Below, piece by piece: positions 35,740 to 46,093 of a DNA stretch of 64,000 nucleotides. The notes beneath the pieces were generated by a model, which searched no databases, was not told the origin of the DNA, and worked only from the letters and a program-made list of their open reading frames with translations. Both the position numbers and the translations under genes were made by a program. This stretch comes from Dolomedes plantarius (taxonomy: Eukaryota > Arthropoda > Arachnida > Araneae > Dolomedidae), in assembly GCA_907164885.2 (NCBI GenBank), contig OU015493.1, positions 52,825,496 to 52,889,495 of the forward strand, written 5' to 3'. How positions within the stretch are numbered: position 1 is the first letter of the stretch; every line of letters starts with the position of its first letter.

Positions 35740-37155
35740 TTAATGTATAAATGCCGCATTTTTTGCGACGATTGGCTTCTATCTGATAGCCATGGTTCTT
35801 GACAATAACTCTAGCTCGAATTTTCCATGAAAGTAAATTTTTTCTTAGTACTGTCATGTCAATTTTTTCCTATTCCTCTTGGACAGTTTTCCAAAGTACA
35901 TTCAGTGTTCTTGGATGCCGTTTACCTAAGGCTCGTTTTAATAAACCGAAAGCGCAAAAGTCCATTGGAGAAGCGTCAGGTGATTTTACATGAATTTCAT
36001 TAAATGAGATACATTTTATTCCGTCGCCCAGTGGCTAAGTGGTTAAAGGCATCAGCCTGCCACGCCGGGGGTGCGAGTTCGATTCCCGCGTAAGACTTGG
36101 CTGTATTCTGGGGAACCGGTCAGTCTTCCGCCTGCAAATGGAGCCCCGTCTAGAAAGGGAAGCTGCAACCCATCGTCCATCGCCGGTGTCATCGTTTGTC
36201 AATAAAATTCTTCTGTGATTGTGTCATTTGTCTGTTTCTATGTCTTGTATTCATATGTACACCGGACTGGGGTGTAATGTCGTCATCCCCCAGGGACATT
36301 AGCCACACACACATTTTATTCCTGTTTCTGAATCTTTCTTTGCTAAACAAGCGGCAGTTAATTTAGACGTGGGACTAGAGGCTTTGACCATATGAAGCTC
36401 AACTTTATCAATGTCCTTTCCATATAAGGCTGGAATTTCTTCTTCAAAAATTGGTTCTAAAATATTCTGCTGATAGTAGAGTGAATTGATGTTGGCTTTA
36501 CTTGAGACTGTTTTGATTTTTAATTTGCCATTGTAACAAAATCCTGCAACTACCATGAATACCTTTGGGAACTTTTCTGTACACTGACGAAGCCATTTCG
36601 TACGGTCAATCCCGTCAGTTGAGCAATAGAAAATTGATTCTTTTTTATGTTGTCAGTCACTTAAATGTACCCATGCCTCATCCAGTGTTACCACAAATTT
36701 CCATTTTTCAGCAGCTAGGTGTTTTTCATATAATTTTCTACAAATTTGTTTTCTTTCAGCAATATACTTTGGCAAAAGCAGATAAACTTAAGGTTTAAAC
36801 ATCTTTTTTAACTTCAAATCTTTATGAATGATTTTACTTACAGTGCCAGAAGATATTCCTAGTTTCGATGCAGTGGATTTTTGAGTCAGCGGATTTTCTT
36901 TTAGGATCAGAGACTTCACTTTCTTGATATTTACGTGCGTTCAAATAGTCTTAGGATGAGGTTTCGCGGTCATGTTTTCATTTTTACTTTCAGTTAGATG
37001 ATTTTTCCCATTCAAATTTAATATATTATAAATAAGTTTTTTTGAAATGCCATAACTGCGATTTTTACACTACTTTATAATTTGATGATACGAATATTTC
37101 TCCTCGGAAAGCGCAGTCACGTAACCTTCGAGCAATCTCTCAATTTTAGGAGCCA
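35740..37155 (-). pseudogene. DD41D transposase relic
   Basis: From MAPKIERLLEGYVTALSEEK at 37155 the frame shows the same order as copy 1, with several stops: LKENPLTQKSTASKLG (helix-turn-helix), VTLDEAW (first Asp; Ser replaced by Ala) and FMVVAGFCYNGKLKIK. The SINE interrupts it after SETGIKC. On the far side KSPDASPMDFCAFGLLKRAL carries the third Asp. The second Asp position is altered (ELHMVKASSPTSK in place of a HQDKA-type motif). Not functional. Confidence 0.75.
36023..36310 (+). mobile_element. tRNA-derived SINE with 12-bp target duplication
   Basis: 288 bp framed by the direct repeat acattttattcc (36011-36022 and 36311-36322). The head has an A box (tggctaagtggttaaaggca) and a perfect B box (gagttcgattccc) about 45 bases apart, so pol III transcription is expected. 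The body ends in a short (ca)n tail. It lies inside the DD41D transposase relic, so it is younger. It depends on a LINE for movement (known for SINEs). Confidence 0.85.
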
Positions 37156-37348
37156 TTTTCAAATAAATCCTTTATTATACATTCTAATCAAAACAAAACA
37201 GTGGCAGTCGATTACTCTGAAGTTGCCAAATTTTCATCTGAAAATGCAAACGACAAAAATAAATTACAAAATCGTTTCCATAAAGTGAGAACGACCTTCT
37301 GTATTTTATTTCAACAAAATACACATGCAATAATATATAATAAAAATT

Positions 37349-37820
37349 TTAAAAAATCATAAACAACAACAAAAAATCTGTTTTAGACATAAATTTTTTA
37401 AATTCATTTTCACTTTCTGACAATAATCGGCTCATACGTTTGCGTACGACTGGAATATCACTGCTATCACTACAAATGTTGTGGACATCGTCTTCTTCCT
37501 CTATTAATGAAATTCTTTCTGTGTTCTGTTGAGCAAAATCAGCACGAGTCTCCTCTGGTGCTGATGATTCCCCGCTTTTACGAACGAATTCAGTTATTAA
37601 CCGTTGTGTTCGTGTTTTGTTTAGGCCATTATACGATTCTCTGTAACAGGCTGTCAACAACTTCAGTTCACGGTGAAACTTCCCAGAGCGTTATTCATTA
37701 GGATCATGTTTGACAAAATGATTACCCAATTTTTTGGCCAGTTCCAGACTTTCTTTTATTAAATCTGCATTTAGAACAGGATCATTTTCTTTCATTTTCT
37801 CCCTTTTTGATAGAATAAAA
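37349..37820 (-). pseudogene. Unidentified minus-strand coding relic
   Basis: Minus-strand sequence reads, with one stop, KENDPVLNADLIKESLELAKKL, then GNHFVKHDPNE, RELKLLTACYRESYNGLNK and TRTQRLITEFVRKSG, followed by an acidic region. It looks protein-like (even codon use, helical pattern). The QRLITEF stretch resembles the QxxITDF C-terminal motif of pogo-type proteins. I do not recognise the protein. Confidence 0.35.
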
Positions 37821-38039
37821 GAAGAAAATGTTTTTGCGGACTGAATCTTTTAATCAAAGCAGAACTGGATACACTGTCGCCAAAAATAATACGCCCCAAA
37901 TAAAATTTTGTTTTCTTAGAATTTAGGCAAAAGAAATTTGAGAAATTAATTAGATTGAGCCACTCGTGTTAAATCAAAATGACTCGCGTAAAAAGAGAAT
38001 GAAATATTTTTTTGAATTCGTGTTAAATCAAATTCGTGT

Positions 38040-39460
38040 AAAAAAGGTTCGTGCAAAAACAGAATTAGGTGTAATTCCAAATGGAAGCATTCTATTTCAT
38101 ACCCCAGTCTCCACTCAGCAATTCGTCCCATCCACCATGGCACAGATATACCAGTACCCAAACCCCCTGTTACCTAGGAAGAGATTCCCAGCTCTGATGA
38201 AGGTGAAGTCATACCTGAAAAAGATAACGAATCAAGTTCTGACTTCAGAAGATGATACAAGACCAAATTTTTTTTTCCCAGGAGGCGATGAATGATTTGG
38301 TAAGAGATTTGAATCTTCCCAAAGATGCCGCTGAGTTGCTCGGTTCAAGGCTCAAAAGCAGGAATTTATTGTTGCTAGGAGTGTCTTTTTCATGGTTCAG
38401 ACATCGGGAAAAGGAATTCGTTCCTTACTTTGCCCAGGAAGACAAGGTGGTTTATTTCAGCGATGTCGAAGGTTTGATATGTCAGTTCAAAATCCAATAT
38501 GATTCAACGCAATGGCGTCTTTTCATAGATTCTTCAAAAACAAGTCTCAAAGCAGTTTTGCTCCACAATGGCGGTTTTTACGCTTCCATCCTTGTGGGTC
38601 ATTCCGTACGCTTGAAGGAAACCTACGAGAACTTGGAATTGGTTCTTTGTAAACAAATATGAAGACCATGGTTGGCAAGTGTGTGGGAATTTAAAGGTCT
38701 TGTGCATGCTGCTCGGGCAGCAAGCTGGATATACAAATAGCCTTGTTTTCTGCTTCTATGGGACAGTCGAGACCAACAAAATCACTGGACCAAGAAGAGT
38801 TGGCAGCCGAGGGTGCTCACAGTCCGTCAAAACAATGTCCTCCGAGAAACTTTGGTATCTCCACATAAAGTTCTTCTACCACCTCTCCATATAAAATTGG
38901 GGTTGAAGAAGCAATTCATGAAATCATTTCCAAGAGATGGGAATGCTTCAAATATTTGGTCACCAAGTTTCTAGGCCTATCGGAGGCAAAAGTGAAGGAA
39001 GATGTGTTCGCTGGACTAGACATTAGAAGGCTGATCAAGAGTTTGTCAATACCATGACGGATTCTCAAAAAGAAGGGTGGATTGCATTTAAAGAGATCGT
39101 AGAGACATTTTTAGGCAATAAGAAAGATCCTGACTGCAAAAAGTTCGTCGGACGAATGCTGAAAGCATTTCAAGCTTTAGGTGGCCTGATGAGTTTGAAA
39201 GTGCATTTCCTCCAATCCCACACTACTGTCCTGAAAATTTGGGAGCTGTGAGTGAGGAACAAGGTGAACGATTCCACCGGAACATTAAAGAGATGGAAAG
39301 AAGATATCAGGGAAAATGGAGCATTACAATGATGGCAGACTACTGTTGGATGCTTTAGAGAGACATTCCTGTGTCCTATGACGAAACGGAGGTCATTTTC
39401 AGATTCAGCGTACAGAAAAATATAAAGAATATGTGGAATAACCCAAACAGCTCTTAAAAA
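38040..39460 (+). pseudogene. Main part of the uncharacterised multicopy family
   Basis: Frames join as: VPSTMAQIYQYPNPLLP; NDLVRDLNLPKDAAELLGSR (38290); then FSWFRHREKEFVPYF, WRLFIDSSKTSLKAVLLHNG and KETYENLELV. After a shift near 38650 come WQVCGNLKVLCMLLGQQAGY and later PPLHIKLGLKKQFMK. Near 39240 follows LGAVSEEQGERFHRNI and MERRYQGKW. I recall this order from uncharacterised proteins found in many copies in arthropods and cnidarians. An Asp in LFIDSS, a second in the GDLK-type position (Asn here) and a Glu in SEEQGERFH could be an RNase H-fold DDE triad. That is inference. At least four frame breaks. Confidence 0.6.
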
Positions 39461-39544
39461 AGGTTTAATGCAGACCTGTGTAATCTGTACCTCCTTGTCG
39501 GGCTCCATGGTGGGTGGTGCGGCCGGGCTCTGATTTTTAAGCCC

Positions 39545-41290
39545 TTTTCTCATGGAATTTTTTTAATCCCATGGTGAGGGCACCGCAACAAACTGACAAA
39601 TTTCACCGCGAAGCTAGGTTTGTCGTAATAAAACGTACAGATGGTTCTTTTGCCGAAGTTTCTCCTTTTGTAATACATAATACATTTATGGGTATTATCG
39701 GAGAAGTAAAATAAATTAAAAAGTTACGCTCTGGTGACCTTCTCGTTCAGGTGTCATCCTGCCAACATGCTACTCAGCTTTCTAAAATTACCACCTTTGG
39801 TCAATACCTGGTTACCGTATCAGCACACGGGTACTTGAACTCGTCCTGCAGTGTTGTTTCAGACTCCGAGTTTTTGCATACTCCAGAGGATGAAATCCTG
39901 GAGAACATGCGTGACCAGCATGTGTGTGCGGTGCGTCGTATTGCTATCCGTCGGGGTGCGAAGATGCTTCCTACGAAGCACCTCATTTTAACGTTCGACA
40001 CACCAAGCCTTCCGTCTCATGTAAATATGGCCTACGTTACGGACTCCGGGCGCCTTGCATTCTGAACCCTGTGAGGTGTTTTCAATGCCAACGTTTTGGG
40101 CATTCTAAAATGTCCTGTCGTGGTACCATTACTTGCGCCCGTTGCGCAGATGTTGGCCACGCCAGTTATAACTGTACTGTTACACCCCGTTGTGTGAACT
40201 ATAACCCCGGCGTTACACATTCGCAAAAGAGGAGAGTAGAGTAGGGGGAAAGAGTGATAAATGGGTCCCCTCACCGATAACCCCATTATTCTGCTCCCCA
40301 ATCGTGACGCTCGCTTCGGGAGCGGTCTTTCAGCGCGAGTCAAAGGAAAGAGGGCCCTTCTTCCCCACGTTGGGGGGGGGGGGGTCCAAGGGGGAAAGGT
40401 GACCGGATCGCGCTTTTCGGAAACGGATGAATGGTGACGGGGAGGGGTCAAAGGTCAAAGGAGTAATGACGTCGGGAAGTTACGAGAGGCGGGAATGTGG
40501 GAACGGTCATTCCGGTCGATTAGTCACGCTCTTGGAGCTTGACCAATGTCTCGAGAGGGGACGAGAGGTGGCTGATTCACGTCTGTGTAACCCCGCGTTA
40601 AGGGTGATCATGTGACCTACTCTCGTCGTGCCTGCAGTGAACTATGGAGAAGGAGGTTCAAACTTTAAAAATTGTACAAAACATCGCATATACTGAAGCA
40701 AGGAAAATAATAGAGTCAAGAACTCCAAAGGTTGACTTATCCTAAGATGCTTTGGCAACCGCTCCCAAACACCAAACATTTACTTCCGCTACTCAGACTG
40801 AACCAGTTGTTTTCTGGCCAATAAGAATGGCAAATCAGAACCCTAAGCAGGATAAAAAAAAACCTCCGCGGGTAACTTTTTCATCCGCCAAAAATATTGC
40901 TCATAAAACACTACAAAGTTCAGAAATACACAATTCAACTACATCCAAAAAAACGTGTTAGCAAAACTGCTGAAACTTCTATTCAAACATCGTGTAAATC
41001 TCAATACACCAGATATATAATACATAAATAAAGATAATAGACCAGACAATAATACACCAGAACTTTTTCCTGTCACTTCATCTCCTGCACATGGCAAAAA
41101 TGTGAGACCATCTTTGCAACCTTCTGCACACCAAAATGGTGAATCCACACAATCATGCTCTTATCACATGGACACAAATTCCCCGATTCCTCCTAACAAA
41201 AGCAGAAATAAAGTAACTATTCCTAGAAAGTTCGTTGGCCTCCCTAGGAAAGGGCCAAAAGGCGTAAAGACCCAAATTATATTTTAAACC
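39545..41290 (+). pseudogene. Jockey/X-element-type LINE ORF1, interrupted
   Basis: Reads RFVVIKRTDGSFAEVSPFVI, GIIGEVK, KKLRSGDLLVQVSS, TVSAHGYLNSSCSVV, ILENMRDQHVCAVRRIAIRR and MLPTKHLILTF, then after a frameshift RCFQCQRFGHSKMSC and CARCADVGHASYNC (zinc knuckles, 40075-40180). This is the RNA-binding ORF1 protein of a Jockey/X-type LINE. A roughly 400-bp GC-rich insert (40231-40640) splits it. The frame resumes as MEKEVQTLKIVQNIAYTEARK at 40644 and decays to PRKFVGLPRKGPKG near 41260. ORF2 is absent; a gypsy element follows at 41370. Confidence 0.7.
40231..40640. mobile_element. GC-rich insert within LINE ORF1
   Basis: About 410 bp, markedly richer in GC than all surroundings, with a G12 run at 40371-40383. 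It sits exactly where ORF1 coding sequence is interrupted. The ends show a short inverted similarity: gaggagagtag at 40231 and ctactctcgtcg near 40618. No target duplication is clear. It may be a MITE or other insertion. The first 11 bases also match the terminal repeat of the pogo element at 30020. Confidence 0.4.
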
Positions 41291-41369
41291 ATAACCAGTG
41301 TGTCCGCAGGCTCGCCTCGGGCACTGAATTAAAATAACATGTGCCCGAGGACTTCGACAATCATGATGT

Positions 41370-41637
41370 TGTAGTGTTCCCGCTCCAATCTGCGAGAGGC
41401 GAACCACGTGACATCACTTCTTTCCCCCTTCTTTGGGGAGATGCGCGCCGTCGCGTGTCAGTCGAGGAGAAAAATCTCTCTCAGGTCGGACGCGCTATGC
41501 CGAGCGGCGTACTGACTTGTGTTGTCCGAATAAATGTATTTAAAAAAGCCTTCTGATGGAGTCTCTGCTTTGTGTCTAGTTCTATAGAGGCACGACGCAT
41601 TACAACATCGTCGATTCACCTTACTGGGACTATTATA
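41370..41637 (+). repeat. 5' LTR
   Basis: Starts tgtagtgttcccgctccaat, contains AATAAA at about 41528, and ends actattata. The ttggtgaccgg immediately after (41638) is the expected primer-binding-site position. Confidence 0.9.
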
Positions 41638-41715
41638 TTGGTGACCGGCCATCGAACACAGCCTGTGCCTTCGAACTGCGTCATTGGACTTCCGATTTCG
41701 TTTTCGCCAGCAACC

Positions 41716-42540
41716 ATGGCTCTCTCTCCTGGATCAACAACAGAAGCCTCTGCAGTCGTAATACCTCCGTTTATATCGGTGGACCCCGCTTTATGGTTCC
41801 ACATGCTGGAAAGTACTTTCGCGTTAGCAACTCCCAAAGCTATATCTGAATCGAAAACAAAATTCAACTATGTTGTCGCCCACCTGCCTCCTGCACCTGC
41901 TACTATGGTGTGCGACGTTACAATGAAGCCGGATACTACACATCCATACGAGAACCTAAAAACTAAAATCATAGAAAGATGCTGAGAAAGCCGGACATTA
42001 GAAATACGTAAGCTACTAGCTGGTGAAAGCCTCCGTGATAGGAAACCCACTGAATTGCTGCGTTTAATGAAGAGAAGAGCAGAAAACCATAATATAAGCA
42101 ACGCACTTCTTTTGGAGTTATTTACCCAACAAATGCCGACCCCTGTGCAGACTATTTTCGCATCACTCGACCCCATCACTCCCGATAAAGCTGCAGAGAT
42201 TGCCGATTGCATCTTGGATTTAACACCGTCGAACATCAGCGCAGTTTTGATTCCCACACCTACACCAGCCGCCGCTCAGCGTCCACAGAGATGCTGTTGA
42301 AAGAAATTCAAGAGCTACGAAAAGAAGTCGTCGAACTTCGACATTCTAGAAGTGTTTCTAGAAAATACAATCATCCTCGATACCGCTCTAAGTCACGCGG
42401 TAAGGATTCAACAATTTGTTGGTATCATGCAAAATTCCAACAAAAAGCAAACAAATGCAATCCGCCCTGTTCATTTGCGGGAAGAGTAGAAGCGACGTAC
42501 CTCTCTCCCGCACCTTCTCGTCGCCTTTTCGTGAGAGACA
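41716..42540 (+). pseudogene. Gypsy gag
   Basis: Begins MALSPGSTTEASAVVIPPFI; DPALWFHMLESTFALA is the usual Gag matrix/capsid start of arthropod gypsy elements. A stop near 41984 interrupts. The capsid continues (LLAGESLRDRKPTELLRLMK, DPITPDKAAEIADCIL). After a frameshift near 42290 a coiled stretch (LLKEIQELRKEVVELR) and the CWYHAKF...KCNPPC motif (42416-42475) end Gag. Gag would package element RNA into cytoplasmic particles. It cannot be made in one piece here. Confidence 0.8.
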
Positions 42541-43085
42541 GGAATACGGGTATGTGTTTTCTTGTTGACTCTGGATCTGACGCCTGTCTGATATCTGCTA
42601 CCAAATAAGATAAATCACGGCCAGTTCTCCAAACATTTCGTGCCGCTAATGGCACAAAAATTAATGTTTATGGTCGAAAGAGTATTACTCTTAGTTTAGG
42701 TTTACGCCGATCGTTTACTTTTTCTTTTTACATTTGTGATGTTTCATGTGCTATTTTAGGAGCTGATTTCATGCATAATTTTAATTTAAAGCTTGATTTA
42801 CGGAATCACCGTCTTATCGATTCTATTACTCATTTAAAAACTCCTGCTAAATTAAGTGTTTGCAATATTTTCTCTGTAAAACCTAATTGTGTTAATAATG
42901 TATATGGTAAACTATTGCTACAATTTCCTGAAATTACAAAATTACCGGACCCTAACCAACCGGTAAAGCACAATAGTGTGCATTACATAAACACCAAGGG
43001 ACCTCCAGTCGCGGCTAAGCCTAGACGGCTAGCTCCAGATCGGCTAAAGCTGAATTTCAGCAGATGCTACAGCTTGGTCACATGA
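42541..43085 (+). pseudogene. Gypsy protease and linker
   Basis: Active-site motif FLVDSGSDACLIS at about 42557-42595, then a TAA. The frame then reads TFRAANGTKINVYGRKSI and CAILGADFM (the ILGxDF flap-end motif). The linker up to [20 protein letters not shown] leads to reverse transcriptase. One stop (42606) and one frameshift (near 43065). Confidence 0.75.
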
Positions 43086-44563
43086 GACCCTCCAAAAGTA
43101 ACTACTCTTCGCCTTTGCACATGGTGCCGAAGAAAGGATCTGTCGATTGGAGACCTGTTGGTGATTATCGTACTCTAAATGCACAAACTATTAAAGAGAA
43201 GTATCCTATTCCCTGTATTGCAGATTTCACTGCTGAATTACATGGTAAACAAATCTTCAGTCACATTGACCTGATAAAATTGTACCACCAAATTCCCATC
43301 AATCCTGATGATGTACATAGAACTGCGATTTGTACTCCCTTTGGCCTTTTCGAAAGCACGCGCATGCAGTTTGGCCTTTGCAATGCGTCATCTACCTTTC
43401 AACGCTTTATAGATAAAGTAACTCGTGACTTAGGATTTGTTTATGCATTTGTTGATGACTTGCTTGTCGCCTCAGAGAATGAAAATGAACATATGCAACA
43501 TCTTCAGTTGTTGTTTTCCAAACTTAAAGAGTATGGACTATGCATTAATGTTGGTAAATGTCAATTTGGGCAAACCACTATTGAATTCTTAGGATTCAAG
43601 CTTTCAGCAGAAGGAATTGAACCCCTTCCTGATCGCGTTTCATGCATCCTGGAATTTCCTCAACCGACTACCTTAACTCAACTACGGCGTTATTTAGGTC
43701 TTTTCAATTTTTATCGGCGATGCATTCCCAAAGCTGCCGACATTTTAGCCCCTCTCGTTAAATTCCTAGAAGGACATAAAAATAAGAAAAAACATCCCCG
43801 TTTCAGTGCTAGCAACACTGAGCAATTACAATGGAACGACGAAGCAACTCTCTCCTTCACTGCTTCAAAAGAAGCTATAGCTCAAGCCACACTATTAAGA
43901 TATCCTGTACCTGGTGCCCAGATAAGTTTATGGGTTGATGCTAGTAATGTCGCGATTGGTGGATCCTTAATGCAGCTCTCGGAAGATCAGTGGGAACCCA
44001 TAGCGTTCTATTCTTGTAAACTAAATAAGGCTCAGAGAAATTGGTCAACTTACGATCGTGAATTATTTGCTATTTACTCTTGCATAAAAAAATTCAGGCA
44101 TATGCTAGAAGGTCGCAATTTTGTTATTTATACAGACCAAAAACCCCTTATATTTGCCTTCCAACAAAACCCTAATAAATGTAGCCCTAGGCAGCTGCGC
44201 CATTTAGATTATATTTCGCAGTTTTCTACCGATGTTCGGTACACCAAAGGTTCTGATAACAGCGTGGCCGACGCACTATCTCGCATTGAGATAAACTCAA
44301 TTTCTCCTAATGTGCTGAACTTTAAAGAGTTTGCCACTGCTCAGACCGTTGATGACGAGCTGAAACAGCTTATCGAATCTGACACCTCATCTTTAAGATT
44401 GGAAAAACACTATTTTCCTCTCGAAGATATATATTTATACTGCGATATGTCACAGACACACCCTCGACCTTTTGTTCCCAAAAGTATGCGACAATCTGTT
44501 TTTCAAACCTTGCATTTTTTTCTCCCATCCAGGTATATCAGCCTCATTAGACTTAATCTCTAA
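43064..44563 (+). pseudogene. Gypsy reverse transcriptase-RNase H
   Basis: 499 open codons, the largest intact piece of the element. Reverse transcriptase motifs: [11 protein letters not shown], the catalytic Asp in [13 protein letters not shown] (residue 69), [15 protein letters not shown] and the active-site FVDD (131-132) in place of the commoner YxDD. RNase [16 protein letters not shown] and YTDQKPL. The frame breaks just before the integrase zinc finger (LHF...HPG), so no complete Pol can be translated. Confidence 0.85.
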
Positions 44564-45604
44564 ACGATTCGTTTGACCTGGCAAGCGTAAAGACATAAAA
44601 TCTATGGTTCGCAGTTGTACTAAATGTCAAAAAGCTAAAATCTTTCAACATACCAAATCACCAATTGGCACTTTCTCTGATCCTGATGCTCGTTTCGCCC
44701 ACATACATATAGACTTTATTGAACCGCTCCTACCCTCAGATGCCAATCAATATTGTATGACCATCATCCATAGGTTCACGAGATGGCCCGAAGTTATCCC
44801 TACACCTGATATGACTGCGGAAACAACTGCTCGAGCATTAGTACACGGTTGGATCTCCAGATTTGGATCCCCTGTTACTGTAACTACTGATCAGGGTAGA
44901 AATTTTGAATCTGCTCTCTTCAAAGAACTCACTAACATATTAGGATGCAACAGAATCCGGGCATCTGCTTACCATCCACAGTCAAACGGTATCATTGAAA
45001 GGTTTCATCGTCATCTCAAGACCTCTCTTAAAGCGCACAACAAAATTAAATGGACTGAGATCCTTCCTATAGTCTTACTAGGATTGCGCACTGCTCTCAA
45101 AAGCGACATCAAAGCCACCTGTGCCCAGCTTGTTTATGGCACCAATCTCAGACTATCTTCCGATCTCATTACCAGTGATACTGTCAAACAACCCTTACCT
45201 ATGTGTCCCAGTTAATTAAAACAATGAGAACCTTAAATCCTATTGCCATTGCCGTACACGGCAATCCAAAAATGTATGTCAATACTTCATTGAAAACCTG
45301 TTCACATGTATTTTTAAGATCAGATAAAGTCAATCCTCCCTTATCACCTTCTTACACGGGACCCCATCTAGTGGTCGACAGAAACGACAAAACTTTTGTT
45401 TTGGAATTAAACGGAAAGCAGAGTACAGTCTCTATTGATCGTATCAAACCTGCATATCAACTTTCAGATTCTCTTGAACCTTATGGACCTCAACACCCAA
45501 CTGAGCCCACGAATGCTCAAACAACTCCTGTCGAACAGACCACCACCAGATCTGGTCTCAAAGTTCGCTTTCCACAACACCTTGTTTCTGAATATATTGT
45601 GTAA
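44530..45604 (+). pseudogene. Gypsy integrase
   Basis: The zinc finger straddles the frame break and ends in SCTKCQKAK. The catalytic core has Asp in IHIDFIEPL, Asp in VTTDQGRNF and Glu in SNGIIERFHRHLK, 35 residues apart (DD35E). A further shift near 45203 leads to the C-terminal GPY/F-like module (PSYTGPHLVVDRND...DRIKPAYQL), and the frame ends at 45604. It would insert element cDNA in the nucleus; inactive here. Confidence 0.8.
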
Positions 45605-45823
45605 AAAATTTTGTAATATCAATTGTACATAATCTACCTATCCTTTTATTTCATGTAATGCATATGTAACCTTGTTTATCTCTCTTGTACATCATGCCAA
45701 TTTCCCTCTAGGCATCATACGAATTTTCATTTGTACTCCAGACTGTTGTATAATTCTCACTATGTACCTATGTATTAATTACCATATTTCTGTAATCGTG
45801 ACTACGTCACTGGGGGCATACTC

Positions 45824-46089
45824 TGTAGTGTTCCCGCTCCAATCTGCGAGAGGCGAACCACGTGACATCACTTCTTTCCCCCTTCTTTGGGGAGATGCGC
45901 GCCGTCGCGTGTCAGTCGAGGAGAAAAATCTCTCGCAGATCGGACGCGCTATGCCGAGCGGCTTACTGACTTGTGTTGTCCGAATAAATGTATTTAAAAA
46001 AGCCTTCTGGTGGAGTCTGCTTTGTGTCTAGTTCTATAGAGGCACGACGCATTACAACATCGTCGATTCACCTTACTGGGACTATTATA
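45824..46089 (+). repeat. 3' LTR
   Basis: Same start and end as the 5' LTR. It is preceded by actgggggcata (45808-45819), the likely polypurine tract. It is shorter by 2 bp (tctgctt against tctctgctt). Confidence 0.9.
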
Positions 46090-46093
46090 ATGT

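Larger units (their letters stand above)
35695..37301 (-). mobile_element. Tc1/mariner DD41D element, copy 2, split by a SINE
   Basis: Inverted ends of about 35 bp: cagaagatcgttctcacttt at 35695 and, from 37301, cagaaggtcgttctcacttt, each continuing atggaaac(t/g)attttg. TA on both sides (35693-35694, 37302-37303). Removing the 288-bp SINE and one 12-bp duplication leaves about 1307 bp, the size of copy 1. Confidence 0.85.
41370..46089 (+). mobile_element. Ty3/gypsy LTR retrotransposon, full-length
   Basis: 4720 bp with two LTRs (41370-41637, 45824-46089), 4-bp flanking repeats atgt (41366-41369, 46090-46093), and gag, protease, reverse transcriptase, RNase H and integrase in that order, which defines Ty3/gypsy. 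No envelope-like frame follows integrase. Coding is broken by several frameshifts, although the LTRs differ at only about four positions and one 2-bp indel. Confidence 0.9.

Noticed and set aside
36023..36100. Possible tRNA gene
   Set aside because: Good pol III boxes but no pairing acceptor stem; it is a SINE head framed by a 12-bp duplication.
40032..40451. 139-codon minus-strand frame
   Set aside because: Antisense to the zinc-knuckle region and the GC-rich insert; proline/arginine-rich by composition.
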